Positions 1-15,500 of a DNA stretch of 64,000 bases are shown here, one piece after another. This DNA comes from Pyrocephalus nanus (Eukaryota; Chordata; Aves; Passeriformes; Tyrannidae). Under the pieces are notes generated by a model. The model was not told the origin of the DNA. It ran no database searches and was given only the letters and a program-made list of their open reading frames with translations. The DNA lies in NCBI GenBank assembly GCA_038380795.1, contig CM076276.1:11236001-11300000 (forward strand), in the 5' to 3' direction. The position numbers and the translations under genes are program-made. Position 1 is the first letter of the stretch, and each line of letters begins with the position of its first letter.

Positions 1-531
1 CCTGGTCCATAATTGTAACAAGTTTAAGCACAATACTACTGCAGTGCCTCTTCATTATTTGAGAGCTGTGTATAGAAACTGAGAACCAGGGCTGCTCCAG
101 AGATCCGAACTCGGAGCCTGATATCAGGAAGGGGTTAGAAAAAGACTGACAGCAGAGTTCACTACAACCAAAAGATTCAGCAGAGCCTGCCTGGGTACAG
201 AGACAGTCCTCAGTTCACTATCCAAGTCATCTTGCAAACCTTGTGTTCATAAAGATTATCAACAAGGGCAATGCAAGATGGATTAATCACGATTAGCACT
301 TCCTGTTTAGAACACAGCCAAATCTTTATGTGCTGCTTCCATCAAACAGCAGGCAATATTTATATCAAGGTACAGAAATCAGCAGGATTGAAATCAGCAT
401 CTTTCTCACAAAGCCTGTTTTTGGCTGAGTTACATCTCCTGGCAGGCTCACCGTGGAACGTGGCAGCTCTTGTTCTCTCTCAGAGAGGCCCAACTCGAAG
501 CCCTTTGCTAGGCCTGAAAAACAAGACCCAC
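1..531 (-). other. INTS1 intron (left window edge)
   Basis: This stretch follows the donor of the last visible INTS1 exon. I searched both strands for the next INTS1 segment (the human continuation has a WACIHVPRIWQG-like motif) and did not find it, so it is read as intron. Nothing else is recognised in it. Confidence 0.6.
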
Positions 532-3500
532 CTTTGCTCCCTGTTTCTGCCAAGCAGAAGCCTGATGCACTGGTGCAGCGTGGTCCAGCTGGACTGGTGG
601 GTCAGCAGAGCCAAGAGGTAGGGGCGGAAAGAGGGCACCTGGGACCCTGCCTGAAAGGACCAAATGAGGAAGAGGTGTAATAAAACAGATCCTTGCAACG
701 AGGTGGATGTAGGAGTTACTGCGTGCACTGAATAAGGATGATGATCCAGGGAGGCAGACAGCACAGCAAACTTTATTTTTAGGGTTTAGGATTTGAACCA
801 AAGTACTTTCTAAGAGAACGTGGCATCAGCCATGAAATTCAATTTCAGACTTAGCTTTGGCACAGCACTTCTGGGCAAGCTATTGATCTGTCTGCAAAAA
901 TACCAACGAAAACACAGCTGGCTGGGCTATTATGGGACCACGCTGTGTCTGTAATACACTTAAGTCCTAAAAAGAACACAGCTGAGGAGATAGAAAGAGA
1001 AGATGAAACATCAGCCTTGCACTGAGAAGAATGCACTAGAGCTCCTCTCCTAATCAGCCTGTACTGGTTTGGAACTCATACAGTAACGTGGCAAAACATA
1101 AAACTACCCCTTGCCCCATTTCCAGGTACAGGTCAGTACCCTTGAAAGGTGGTTTCATGCACAGCAGTCCCTCTACCCAACAACTCTTACTTTGTTCCAG
1201 GAGAACAGTAGCTTCTGCTGGAGATCGGGGCAGCTGCTGATCACCTCTGGGTCTAACATCTCCAGCCAGTCATTGAGAAGGCCAGAGGCAGGTCCTGGCC
1301 AAGCCGATTCAGCACTGTGGAGAAAACAAAGCCAGTGTCACTGGTGGTATCAGGCACCCAGACTTACCACTGAATTCCCACCATTCCCTAGGCTCACCTG
1401 CAACTGTCCACTTCCTTCTTCACTGGTGTTTCTTCTTTGTCCTGGAGCAACAAGGAGCTCACCACAGCAATTGGTTTCATGGCAGGACACCTGGCAGTGG
1501 TCTCAACAGTAGCTGAGAAGAGGACAGTGAGGAGTTCCTCCAGGTATGGAGAGTGAGTTTCAATCAGACCTTGAAGGACTATCAGAGGGAGAAAGATTCA
1601 CTTATCAACTTCAGGATGTGGTGAGAGGTACAGAATCTTACGAGTATTACTGCTATCAGTGGCTCAGTGAGCAAGAGGGAAGCCATTTTTAGCTGGGATC
1701 AGAGGCTTCCATTACTCTCTTTGTTAGTGGAAACCAACAGTATGCTGAGAAACCAGCCCCAGATCACAGTTTATAAACCCACATACAGTGCAGTGGGAGA
1801 AGGAGGTGATACAACACAGTTCCAAGCTTACATCAATTCACATTTTCTGATTCCGGGAGAGGCATATTCCCACGGTAGGCACTCCCTTGCTGGTCTGGAA
1901 GTTCAGCCAGCTGCTGCAAGGGGGAAGGAGAGCAGAAGGACATCCATACCTTTGCTGATGAGCTCTGGCTCTGCGTTGCACTTCTCTCCTGATTTCAGGG
2001 TGGCAATGATGGCACGTACCGTGGAGCTGATCAAGTCAGTGTCATGACGGAAAGTCAGAGCTTCTGTGAGGTGCAAGAAGCCACCTCGAACTGCAAAGGA
2101 ATTACAGCATTGGCATCACAGGGAAAAGCCAGACCCCCACATCAGACTTCTCTTCTACAGATGCCCCATGTTGCTCCAGCACACAACTGCTCAAACACAG
2201 AAACACACTGGACTCTGCTGCTATTTACTGCCACCAAAACCCTTGGCAGCTCTTCTGCATGTTACAGGAACATGTGGCTAAGAGAAAGCTCTGTAACCAC
2301 AAACCCATTTCCATGTCTAACATCTGGGTTACAGACTCTCCCTTCAACAGATGGCAGACAATAAACAACTCTACAAGTCATGATGTAACCTTGTTCCAGA
2401 GACATTCTTTCATGCTCATCTACAAGAACTACAGCTCACACAGAACTCCTGGCCTGAGAAACTGGAAGTTTTTCCTGAGAGATCTGCCATACTTGGTGTG
2501 ATGCTACCAGGTGTCTGCTGCAAACCCCAGAGCTAAGTCACTTGTCCTCATCCCCATGGAGTTTCCATAGCATAGTACACTATTTTTGCTATTCCTTAGG
2601 ACACCTCTAAAAGGCTGCCCACCACACCTTCTGCTCTGGGTGCAGTTTTGTTTCTGTCCTCTTCTTGGCCCACTTTGTCCCCTCTGAGTTCCATAAGCTG
2701 CCCAATGCCAGTACCATCATTGATCCTGTGCCTGGAGGAGTACTGCACAGCAAAGGCCTTCAGCTGAGCACGCAGGGGACCCTCTTCCACTGCGGGGTTC
2801 TCCAACCACTGCAGCATCTGCATGAGCACTTTGAAGAAGAGCGAGGAGAAGGCAGTGTCCTGTGGCATGCAGCGCTGGGGAGTGCAGCAAAAGAGACTTG
2901 CTTATACACGCACCAGTAATACAACAAAGATATCAGGAAAGATGCAGACAGTGGCACACACTGCCAAGAAGACACAGAGCACATGTACACCTACCAGCCT
3001 GCATCCTATGGCCAGGCAACCTGAGTCCCTGTGCATCATGCTGAGCATGACACAGGTAGAGAGAGGGTCTGCACACAGCAGAGCAGATGCACTGCAGGTT
3101 TCCTGTTTCTCCCTCACCCCTCTCTATTGAACACTTCCAAGATCACTGACCTGGTACTGGTAGAGCTGTCGCATCAGCGGGCAGGAGATGAAGTGGTGGC
3201 GGTGCATGGCCATGACCAGGGCACCGCTGTGGGGGGAGTTGAGCAGCGCAGCCACCGCCTGCAGCAGTCGTGCCGTGATCCCGGGGACCTGCGTGTTCCC
3301 CTGGCGGATCTGAGCCAGCTCCTGCCCCAGGGCCTGCTGCAACGCCAGGGCCAGCGGGCGCAGGTTTGAGTTCTGCCACCGTGGGTCTGGGTTTAGTGGG
3401 AAAAGCTGGTGGGATACAAAAGGGAGTAAATTTATGACAGCAAATGAAAGGACTTGCTGTACCGTGAACATCCCGAGGCAGAGGAATGATTTACCTTGTA

Positions 3501-6500
3501 CAATTATAGTGACTGTGGGTTAATGGAAACCTGATACAGCTTTTTCACTATTTTAATGCCTGGTACATGACCATAAGCAGCATCTCTGCAGCCTCAACAT
3601 GACTATCAACACTGACACTGCAGGGGAACCATACTACCCAAACACAGACAACCAACTTGGCCAATTAATTCCCTGTAGGCTCCTTCTGGAGTCAATGGAG
3701 AGAGGGAGGCTCTGTAAGCAGACATGCCAGAGTACAAATGCTGTTTGCACACAGCTTTGCTGCCAAGGCCCTGTGAGCATTTCACAAATCCTCCTTCCAC
3801 TGCTGAGAGGAAAGGCACTATACACAGAACAAACAAGGTGCAGAGACAGTAACATGCTAGTAGGCACTGACAGTACCAGGCACTGTCAAAAGCCACATCA
3901 TGTTCCAACTACAACAAAATAATCTTGCCAGTATCAATTCCACCAGGCTGTAATGGCACAGCCTCATTGCATCAGGGCTTTCACACTTATGGCCTGCAAA
4001 CACTGCAGGAGGGAGGGGTCACAAGATGCAAGTATAAGAGAAATGGGTTTTGTAAAACTGCTGCAGGGAAGCAGCTAATCAGCTGGAGTTTATAACAGTA
4101 CCTGCAGAAAGATGCCTGCCAGATCATCTTCTGGGCCCAGAACACGGACCTGGCTCAAGGCCCGGATCCGGCTCTGACTTTGAGAGTTCTCAGGACTAGA
4201 TTTTGACCTTGCAGTCTCAGCACTGTCTGCAAGAGAAATAAAAGGAAAGAAAGGAAAATGTTTTGATGGTAGCTAGCACCTGGAGCCCCAACACTGGATC
4301 ACCTTCAGCTTTACAGTCTCCAACTACTGAGGAATTCAGCAGCTATTCTCTTGAGTCCAAGCAAGACCTATTTATTTTTCCATATCACTCAGAAAAACTC
4401 ATTGCAGTAAACTCCAAAAATATTGGAATTTCTCCCTTTGCCAGAAGCAAAAAACTAGCAAGGCCTGGTGTCTAACTGTAGTTTGCTGGTATACTGCATC
4501 ACAACCATTTTTGAAGGCAGCCTCTGTCCCTCTCAAGAGTAAAGAAGGAGGGAAGTCTGGAAGATGACTTAGAAATTTAGGCAGTACCTCGGCGGGCTGG
4601 TAAGGAGGCAGTGAGCAGGGAATGGAAAGTCTGGCCTCCTGTTGCCCCTCTCTCATGTTGAACCTCCACAAGATGAGCCATGTAGTCTGAAAAAAAAAAA
4701 AAAAAGAACACATCATCATCTCACCCTCTTTAGTAAAGAAGGACAGAATTGGCTGCTTGTACAGCTCCCACAGATAAGAGAATCTGCTCTTCCTACGGAC
4801 TTTTCACACATGATGCCTTGAAAACTTTGTTTCTTTTACAAAGTCCTTCCAAAGTACTTTGGAAGTACTTTTTAGACTCTGTACACTTCAATCTACAAAA
4901 TCCTTCTCTATTTGAGGAAATGCAGCCAAAGGCCATTCAGACAAGCACTAGGGAGCTGTCTACGGTGGCAACAAGCTTGCCAAAGCAGCCTGTGCACAGA
5001 GTTTGCTGAACTAGCTTGAATTTTTCCAAGGTAGTCACATGAGATATTCATGGAAACTGTTCAAGAAAAAGTAAAATGCCTAGTCAGCCTCATCTGAAGC
5101 TCTTACTCTTGTCCATGATGTTCTGCTCCAGCGTCTGTGGGTCATGAGAAACTGCCTGATCCAGGTACTGCAGAAGTTTGCTCATGCTGGAAACTGGGAT
5201 TCCAAAGGACTGAACAAAGAGAAGCAGCTGCTGTGGCTCCAGGTCCTGCAGGGCTGAAATACATCAACACTGAGTCCTCAGACCTCCAAATTGCCCATGG
5301 AGAGTCATCTTTATTACCTGATCTTTGTGCTTCTGGCTGGACCAGCAGTGACACATTAATGACAGGGATGCAGAGAGCCTAAAGCTAGAAGTCAGACAGC
5401 TGCCTACTATGTTTTCTTCCCTCTGCAAATCATTGCCACCTTATTGCATCTTCCAGTTAATTCACTCACTGGCTAATCTGATCTTCTGTTTAATTTTATT
5501 AGAACCTCAGTAACGCAATCATTTGTATTAAAAAATAACTTCCACCCTTTCTGTTGATGGCTGCAGGCAGGAATTACTGAATAATTCAATCACTGGCTAT
5601 AGACAGCTGTCATTTAATTAGTAAAATGGGACAAAAGCTCTGAATACCAAGAAGAGAGCACAGATGAGCAGTGCAAGGGCCAAAGCAACTACAGGTGTAC
5701 CTTATATTCTTTAGACACGGATTTCCACACTGCAAGCACTGCATGCCCTATGGAAGCAATGCTATGCCTACTGTCTGGTGACTGCATAGCTTAGTTCCAT
5801 CTGAATTGCTGTAAAAGAGATGGGGCCACAATTCAGAATCCCCCATTTCCTGTAAAATACACAGAAAGCACAATGTCCATACAGACTCGCTCCCCTACTG
5901 TAAAAGCAACAGTCACTGATGGCCCCACTGAAAGGCATCCATGTAGGATGGGCTGGGCACACTTGGGCACTCTCCCTTTCCTTTCAGGAGGGTCTGAAAC
6001 AACAACAAACAGGCCACAGGCTCACCTGCATCCACAAGCCGCGGGACCTCAGAGCGGATCATGCGCAGCTTCAGCCAGTCAGGGAGCAGCAGAGCCTCCT
6101 CTGAGGTGTCAACCAGGAAAGCAGTAGGAAGGGGCTTTTTCTCCGGGAACCATATATCCAGTAAGGTATAAAAATCACCATCCCCTGCTTAAGAGTGGAT
6201 TCAAAATTATTTCCCATGTTCACAAACACCTTAGACCACCCTGCCCTTCTCTAGCAAATCAATACACCGGAACACACCATCGCTTTAATATTTCCTGCTG
6301 TCTGCAGAAGGCAAAAAAACAAAAAAAATCAGCCTGCAAATCCTTCACTCTCTACAGCAATATTCTGATAAATCTTACAGCTGCAAACAAGTACTGCAAG
6401 GGACAAGCCTGTGAGCAGAAGGATTAACATCAGTCTGACCTGTTAGGAGATGGCAGACAAAGAAAAGGCTCTCCATATTGCCCATAATCCCCTGAAAAAA

Positions 6501-9500
6501 TCTGAGCATACTTCACTAACCTTGAGGTGGCCCCAGTGTCAGGAGAATAACCATGGCATGAACCACAAGGATGTGCATGGTGGCTGTTTCCCCACTAGTC
6601 CAACGAAGGAACACCTGATCCTGGGACTCTGACTGGAAAAAGGCAGAAAAAACCAGGATGAGCACAGGTGGGAAGAGAAAGAAGAATGAAATCTTTGAGC
6701 TACAGATGAAAAGAGAACATAAGAATGGACAAATTTAGTCAGATCAAAGTTCCCAATATTTTCAACAGTGGCCATAAAAGATTCTTGAGGAAAAATTTAA
6801 AAAGCTTTTTACAGACACATACGCTTGGCTCTGATAATTATGCCACCATCCAATTATTTTCAGATCAGGGAATTCTTGAACCAAACCTGGTTTATACACA
6901 GTCAGTAACCCACAAAGGGCTTCTCCTTTGTTAACATGCCCAGTTTCTGTCACCTGCTTAAGAGGGGCAGGGGGCACTCACCCAGCTGTACACCTCCTCG
7001 CCCTCCTTGCTCTGCCGCATGCGCTTGATGTAGCGAGAGAAGATGGAGAGAAGAGCCACGAGCACTGCATCTGATTCAGCACTGTAGGAGAGCTTGGAGA
7101 AGAGGTGGGACATGATGGTGGAGCGCTCCACTATCAGCCGGGCTACATCCTGCAAGGGAAGAAGACCCACGAGGTCTTTACTCCTGTTTCGTTGCATCAC
7201 ATTCTCCAGTTTCCACCACTAGCCCAGTTAACACCACTCTGGAGATCAACAGCTGCATTCTGATGCATCCCATTACAAAATAAGCATTTACATAGTAAAA
7301 ACACGCATTTATCTGAAGAAAAAAAAAATCTGCTGACTCTTATTGTTTAACCTTCTCCACGTGTCTAAACAGATCTATGGAGGCAGTATCAGCACACGAG
7401 CCTTAAAAGCAATGAAAAAAACCACCCAGAGACAGAGCAATGAGAGAAAAATCACTGTTGGAAAAAAAAAACCCAATCCTACCAAAAGCTTTTTAAAAAC
7501 TTTTAAAAAACAAACCCAGAAATCTAGCTTTGGTTATAGAAGAGTGCATGTCCCACCACTAACATTCCTGATTTCCCATTCTCTCCCCAGATATATGTGA
7601 CTGCAGATTTAGCACCTGCTTACTTATGAAACATTGCCAGGTAGTGGGATTTCTTTCAAACCACTGTCCACCCTTGCTTTCCCCATTCCACCTCATGGGC
7701 TGCTGGATTGGAGGTTACTGCTCTGATATCATGTCATGATATGAACCAAAGACACAGGTTGCCTTTCAATACATACACAGAGACACAAACATGCAGTTAT
7801 CAGCCACATGCTCCCAAAAAACTCATCCTCCTGGTACAGCAAGTCCCATGCCTACCACTGTCCTGGGACAAGCCACGTGTCCCCTACACAATCCCTCCTC
7901 TCACCAGGGCAAGGTCGTTGTGCTGTCCCTGCTCCTCCACTGGGGCGTGCTGGGAGAGGTACACCAGGTATGCACTGATGGTCTGGGGATCTGTCTCCAT
8001 GTGGATGGCCTAGAATAAGATTTCCTTTCATCAGAAATCCAGATTTAGTGAAAACAAGCACCAGCACAAGAAAAATTCTTCTGCAAGCACATAAACACGT
8101 TGATGTCACACCCAGATGGTTTGTTCAGATTTGTTTTAGCATGAGCAGAAAAAGAATAAGCTGGACATTCACGCCTTCAGCTGCCAACACCCACCTGCTG
8201 CAAGGCCAGAGCTGTTGTTGCTCTCACACTGTCGAACAGTGGCAGCCTCGGGAGGTCTCTCAGCAGCCACTGATATCCCTGCAGCAGCTCAGAATCACCG
8301 GAGTCTTCCTCCATGGGGTGATCTTTCTCCTCTCCATCACGCATTCCTCCTTCTGACAGCACCAAGGACAGGCCCTGCAGAAGTCACACAGACACAGCTG
8401 TTGCATTTGAAGCCACAGCTGGACTGCTAGTTTTGTACTAGTGAACATAATAGAAACAAGCTTCAAACACCATGGAATGATCCAAATGCATCACACAACG
8501 GATTTCATCTCTCATATAATGTGTTTTCTTGACAGATACCCTGCTTGAAGTTTCAGTCTTCTCTGAGCACAACCTTTCTGAGCTCCCTGCAATTCTTGAC
8601 TATGCTGTAGAGCACCAGACACTCACTCATTTACACTCCCCACAGACAGCAGCCTCTGCCAATTACTCCCTGTAGCACACAGTCTGCTGAGTCTACATCT
8701 GAACTTCACAGGAAATATAGCAAAATCCACCTCTACCTTGAGAAAAAGTATGACTTGGCTGTTGCACAAAAACTTGTGAGCAGCAGGGAGCAGAAGTGCA
8801 TTTGATGGGGTTTGGAGACTGAGACCAGGCACTCAAGGAGGATGACATGAAACAATTTCGCTTTGCTGGCTCTGGACTCAGGATAATCCGGGGCTCTGCC
8901 CTTGGCTTCTGACACATCCCAGTCAAGAAGATTTTCATTCTGCTCACCTTCATGGCCAGGACCCGTGAGGCCACCTGGGAGGAACTCAGGCGTCTCAGGA
9001 AGTAGTCAAGCACCTCGCAGGTTGTCTGTTCATCTGCTTTGGGACCCAACAGCAAGTCTTGCAAGCGTCCAAGCAACTGCCTTTGTTTCTGTTGTCTCTG
9101 CAGAGAAAGAAGTCAGCCTGTTCAGTGAAATCAAATCTGGGATGCGCAGAAAGTAGGTAACAAGAAGGGGTTCCCAAGAGACTACTCACCTGGCGTTTCT
9201 TGGCACGCTGGTCCTTACTCTCACCCTCCTCTTCTTCTTCACCTGAGGTCGATTCATCAGCAGCATCATGAAGCAGGAACTCACAAAGGCACTGCACAGG
9301 TAGGACGTCCAAGGAGCCCTCGCTGGACTGAACCAGATCTGCCAGCCATGGCATTGACTGTGAGGAGGCCTAGGGAGGAGAAGAGTAACAATATCAGAAC
9401 ATGGATGCATCATACTGATCATTTAATTCCTGAGCAATGTACCACCTTCCCCTGAATCTCACTCAGCTCTCTTTTGCCCCTCACTCAGGTTTCAGAGGCA

Positions 9501-12500
9501 AGGGATCAGACCCCAACACAGCCCACCTGTCTCTGAATGATGTTGAGGAGAAAGTCAGGATGACGACTGCGGCAGAGAAGGTGGCCCAAGCGAAGTGACT
9601 GGTTCAGGCTTTTCACCTGCTCCAGGACATGTGGTGGAGGTCTGCGAGGGGGGCCCCTGCCAGAGAAACAAGAAGTTATCCACAGGCTGACAGACTTTCA
9701 CTCCGGTGTGATGAGGATCAGTCAGATCAGAAATGCAGGAGGGGCACACGCAGGCAGCAACAGAAGGACAAAAACCAAGTGTGACACATCAATGTGTGCA
9801 ATGCCAGGTCGGACAGGGCCCCGAGAAACATGGTCTAGTGGAAGGTGTCCCTGCCCATAGCAGGGGGATTGGAACTTGACAATCTTTAAGGTCCTTTCCA
9901 ACACAAACCATTCTGTGATTTTATGATCCCATGGGCTACCAAACCTCAGGGTTCTTCCTGCCCACATCAACCACCCTGTAGAGCAGTAGGGTTTCCTGAC
10001 TAGTGCTGAATTTTGTGATGGCATCAGAATGCAGAAGGTTACTTACTGAGGGTCCAGACTTGTCAGCTGGGACAGCAAGAGGCTGCTGCTCTCTGTAATC
10101 GTTTGTTTTGTGGATGCAGCAGCCAGATGGCCCTCAAATGCAAGAATCTCCTGTTTTTCTCTCTGGGAGATTTGAAGTTCACGATTAATCATCTCTGTGC
10201 GCGTCTCCTCATCCGTCAAGGTACATTGAGGATAGGAATAATTACTGAGAAAATAAGTTAAAAAAAGGAAATAGTTATCTTGCTCTATGCAAAATTCATG
10301 AACCACAGTCAGAAGGAACCCAGGACCTTGGCTCTGATAGACAACACAGAAAAAACAAGGCAGTTTCCCAACAAAGCCAGGAGACTGAGACCTTTTCCCC
10401 AAGGCACATCACCGTCAAACCCCCATTTTTCTCAGTTTTATTCCCTTACTTATAATATTTCTGTTGAGAGAAGGGACCTTTCCCACTCCAACTGCAGTGT
10501 TGCTGCTTATTTTAAGCTTATTAAGACAGCTTATTTTACACCAGTCCCACAGGAAAGGAAGGAGCCACATGGTACAAACGTAAATTAGAAATCTGTGTTT
10601 TCAATGGCCTATTTGATTCATGTAGGGATTTAAACATACTAACTTGGTCATGACCATTTCCATGAGCATCTTTAGAGAGGGGTACTCCTCCCATGCAGCC
10701 AGACCTGCAGCAGAGAAGGACAATCAGGAATACAGGAAAAAATCAGGGCCTTTACATGTATTTTAATGCATCCCAAGGGGGGGGAGACACAAACTCACTA
10801 GAGAACAGCTCATAACATTTAGAACACAAACAAGGTGATTCCAGTCACATGCTAGTCCAAATCCCACCTCTGTGTATTTTTCCACCCACAGGTAATACAC
10901 AGTTATTTAACTGCAGTTACCTCACCAACCCACCACAGGCCTTGCACACAAGCAACTGGACTCCAGCAGAGAGCACCTTGGCCAAATTTTGCAGCAGAGC
11001 TATATCTGAGAAATGTCCACACTTACCAATGTTTTCAGGATTGAATGCAGCCACTACAAGCAGGAGAGGCCAGGCTTTCCAGTAGAGAGTAGAAATAGCT
11101 AGATTTGGAGGCTGGTACCTGCAAAAGCCATCAACAGATAGAAGTGATCAAATTTGGTTCCTTAAGCCTATCTCAAGTCTCCTTTTCTCCTTAATCATGC
11201 ACTGTTTGGATTCAGTCAGTTCAGTTGTTCTCTCCAAAAACAAACACAAAAAAAAGACTCCCTCAGGAAGGGTAGCAAGGTTCAGCTGAAGATTTCTAGA
11301 GCAGAAAGGTAAAAGTGCTTGCAGAGCAAAGTTCATTCCATAACTCAGGTCTTGATTGCTCTAGAGAAATTTCCACCTTAACATGACCCTGAAAAAAGTC
11401 TCATCATTTTGTTATTACAAATTGTAGTAGAGAAAAGCATCTTAAAATCTACGAGCAGGGAGCATTAGTCAAGGTGAAAATGAGCCAGATCACAGCGAGA
11501 TTATCCGTGTGATGTCTTACCCTGGGGGTAGCTGGATATTCTCTGGATGGTGATAAGTGCACAGATTTAAGACTGCATCGATCAGCTGGATTCTTTCTAC
11601 CCTCAGGACCTCGACATCTGGAGGAGAAGAAAAGACTGAACAAGTTATTGACCTGTCTACTTACCTGAAAGTCCTTCAAGAAAAGCATCACAGTATAAGA
11701 AAAATTTTACTTCAAGCAACTATATTATTGTGGGCTTGCTCATGATATTACAGAAACAAAAAACCAACAACATTTAAAGAGCAACAACACTTAAAAAAAG
11801 CTCCAAGTCAATATATAAGGGTATCAAGCTTTTCAGCCGCAATTTGGTTTAAATTCTTTAGGGTAGTTTTTTTCCCAAACGTATCCAATATGCTCCTTGT
11901 AACTTTTTCAGAACTCAGATACTCTCCTTCAGGTGAGGAGCAAATCTGCTCAGAACTTCTGGGGCTCAGAGGAACTAAAAATGCATTTCAACTTTGTTGC
12001 AAGTTTTCAGACTCACTTTAACTTAACTCTGAGTCTTCCAGCACTTGAAATGGTGCAACATTTCCCCTCAGCTCTACCACAAACATGCACAGCTCAGCTG
12101 AATGGACATATTCCCCAGCGATGCAGGAATTTAGACAAATGCTAAATGAATTCATTAAAGGGTAAGAGTAAAGATTGCTTTTGTAACTGCTATTCTGTAA
12201 GTGTTTGAATTATGGACTTGGGAAGGGCACACAATATATTGGTTAATTAGTTTGACGTCCAACCATTCCATTTTTGCATAGCCTTAAAATTTCATTTTAC
12301 AGTACGTATGAAGGACTAAATTGAATTTAAAAACGCTGACTCAAAACTCTGGGCGGTTGTTCACAGCCCTTCATCCTCAACACAACCAATAATTTCCCAA
12401 ACACTCCACGATACAAAATTAGTAACAGTGAGAAACAGTAAGAGAAAATAAGAAGCTTCTCTAGTGAGAAAGCAACAGCAGTACATGTCTGGCTTTGAGC

Positions 12501-15500
12501 CAAATGCTTGGCCATCACGACTAAAATATGATTTAAGTGACGCAAAGGCTCTTGTAGGCGGTAGGAGCTGTCTCAGCCCTGGGTGGCAATAAGAGGACAC
12601 GGATAGAGAAGGAACCACTTGCTGGTTGGAGCTTTGGGCAGCCTCACCATCTGCCTGCACAGCTGCAGCCCTCTTCACCAAGTGGTCAGCGAGCTCCATG
12701 GCATCCGCGGGGCCCAGGGGCAGGTCCCGCGACAAACCGATCACCAGGATCCGCATCAGGGTGTCCTCCAGGATGGGCACCTCGGAGCACAGGCGAAGGA
12801 AGAAGCTGCAGGAGACATGACACATCAGTCACACTTCTCTGGACAGTGTTGTGAGGGCTCCTGAACCCTTCACAAACCCTAGAACCCATCACAGCTTAGT
12901 TTACAATACCTTCCCTGGTCTCCAGCACCAAATGCAAAATTTGTGAATCCAGTGTGAAACAAATTATTATTGGAATATCACTTGCATTGCCTTGTACCTC
13001 CACAATTCAGCTTGCTCGAGTCTGAGCTCCCTAATGTTACCCCAGTAACCCACACAGTGCAGGGCTGTCCTCCTTACAACTACAGCATCAAGATATGGAA
13101 CAGCTTGGCACAGGGAACAGGAATGAAGGAGGAAGAAGAACAGATGGAGAATGGAACAACACCCCTCAATTTTACAGCAGTGTGACAGATGAAGAAAATC
13201 TAAGCACAGTTCGAAGCCTTTCCAACACAGAGCTATATAAGAATCATCAGAAAACACCCATTCCTTTTCCTCCAGCTAGAGCAGCTCCCCACTTGCACCC
13301 GCTACTCACTTGCGGTCACTCTCAGGGGGCCAGTTGTCCCATTTGTAGTAGGTTTCTGGCTGTTCTGTGAAGAGCACCTTGTGCAGGCTGTAGAGATGAA
13401 AAGGACAGTAAACACCATCTAAGTGAGGCTCAAGAATACATACAACAGTTTTGTCTCCCCAGACTCCTGCTAATATTCCCACCCTACACATGAAGGAGCC
13501 TCCTCAGATAAGCGAGTCTAGCAAAGTAACAACACAAATCAGAACAGAGAGGACTATACAGTATGGGCCCTGGGCTTTTATACCTTCAGTAACAAACATA
13601 TCCTTCTTACTTTTAATTCTGGCTTAACCTGCCTCAGTAATGTCTTGTACCAAGACTCCAGGATACCACCTGTCCAAGAGGCAGGCAGGGAAGACAGAAC
13701 TATCTGTGGAGCCCTCAACTCTACAGCCTAAAAAAGGATGTCAGACAAAAAACAACAAGGGTCCACAGGGATTGTGTTTGGTCAGGTAATTGGAAATCCC
13801 CTACTGAGTGGACACAAATAATACAAATCAGAAAGATTTTCCATTATCATGTATTCCTGGTAAGAGGATGGATGCATCTGAAGGAATTTCAGAGAGTGAG
13901 ACAGTCTCAGCCTGAACCCCACTAAAACTGTTTCTGCTACCTGCCTGATAAGGCCAGAGAAATCTAACCAAGGCCTGCCATATGCCTGGTTTTTCCTAAT
14001 ATACCACACTGTTGGGGAAGGGACAGAGATGACCAGGCTGACTCTCACCAGTGCACATAGTCCTTTGGAGCCAGCTTGCTGATGGATGGAACAACTGTAT
14101 GAAGCCACCAGACAGCATCACGTTGGATAGCAGCAATTTGGTTTTGGAAAGAGCGCAGCACCTCCAGGTCTGAAAAACAGTCAGGTCACAAAGAGCACAC
14201 GTACCAAGAGCCCCATCAGGAGCCAAGCAAGAGGGGGGCAGTTTCAAGAGCAGGCAGGTACCAGGGCTCTGAGGCATCACAGAAATGGTTTGGGTTGGAA
14301 GGAACCTTAAAGACCATCTCATTTCAATCCCCACAATATAGACAGGGACATCTTCCACTAGAGAAGGGGAGTAGTATATCAGAGAGCCTTGAGCACCCCA
14401 GCACTGACAGAACATGCATTTTGCTTTCTGAAACATGCTGCAGCAAAACCCCCAACATGTAGCACAGGGGAATTAGCTTTGTGAGGAGAAGGCACCTGGG
14501 CAGCCACTTCAGTGCCATCCCAAAGGCCTGTGCTCTCAATGCCCAGGTACTTGGTAATCCTTACAGCTGCCCCTTCAAGGGGGGGCCCCTTAAGGCTCCC
14601 CCATACAGAGCTCCCTTTCCCCAGCCTCTCAACCACTGTTTCCATAGATACAAGAAACACCCAACCATACAAATGCCACATCTCCTATCTCTGTCAGTCT
14701 CAGGATGATAACAGGCTCCCCCATGCCTCTATTCAGAATGGAGGCTTACATCCCTTCCCAGCCCCAGCTGCAGTGTTCCCCCAACATCAGAGGCAGATAA
14801 CTGCCTATCTTCAGAGGGAACCTAGGTTCTTCTGCTTACTCTTTTTCTCTCCTTTATCCCAAGCAATTCCAGCCTCCTTCACCTGGGCTGTGATACCAAG
14901 CATCATGGAGACAGCAAGCAGATCAGTTATGTGGATAACAAAACGCTCCTTAAAATAGAAAAAGAGAAGTGAGTTTAATCAGCAATACCCAAAGCTGCCT
15001 TCTGGAAGTGTTTTGTCATAAAAAATGATGATCATGGATGTTTGGAAATGAAATACGGGAGTGCTGCTATGAGACACACAAATAGTGACTCATTTAAATA
15101 CCGAAGAGCAAAAGAAAGAACAGTCAGAAAAGCAGATAAAAGAACAGCCCAGTACATCACTGGCACATCCAGAAGCACAAGAGTCACAAAGTGGTACCTT
15201 GAATTCCATTTCTGTGTACAGGGCCTCCTTGCGTTCCTGCATCAGACCCAGACAGAAGGCCTGGAAGTTGATCTCATGTTTTGTCTGTTTGATGATCTCT
15301 CGCAGCAGGGCCCGCGAGGCCCGCAGATAATCGTCCTTGGTGGTCAAGAGGTCCTGGAACACCATTGCCAGGTACTGGGGACACACAGAAAGAGAAAACC
15401 TTCAGTGCACTGCAGTGAATCTGCATCGACAAAATGAAAAGACACAAGGAAACCACGCTGGTGGTGTCCTGTCCTCCAAACTGTAATAACGTTTCTCTTG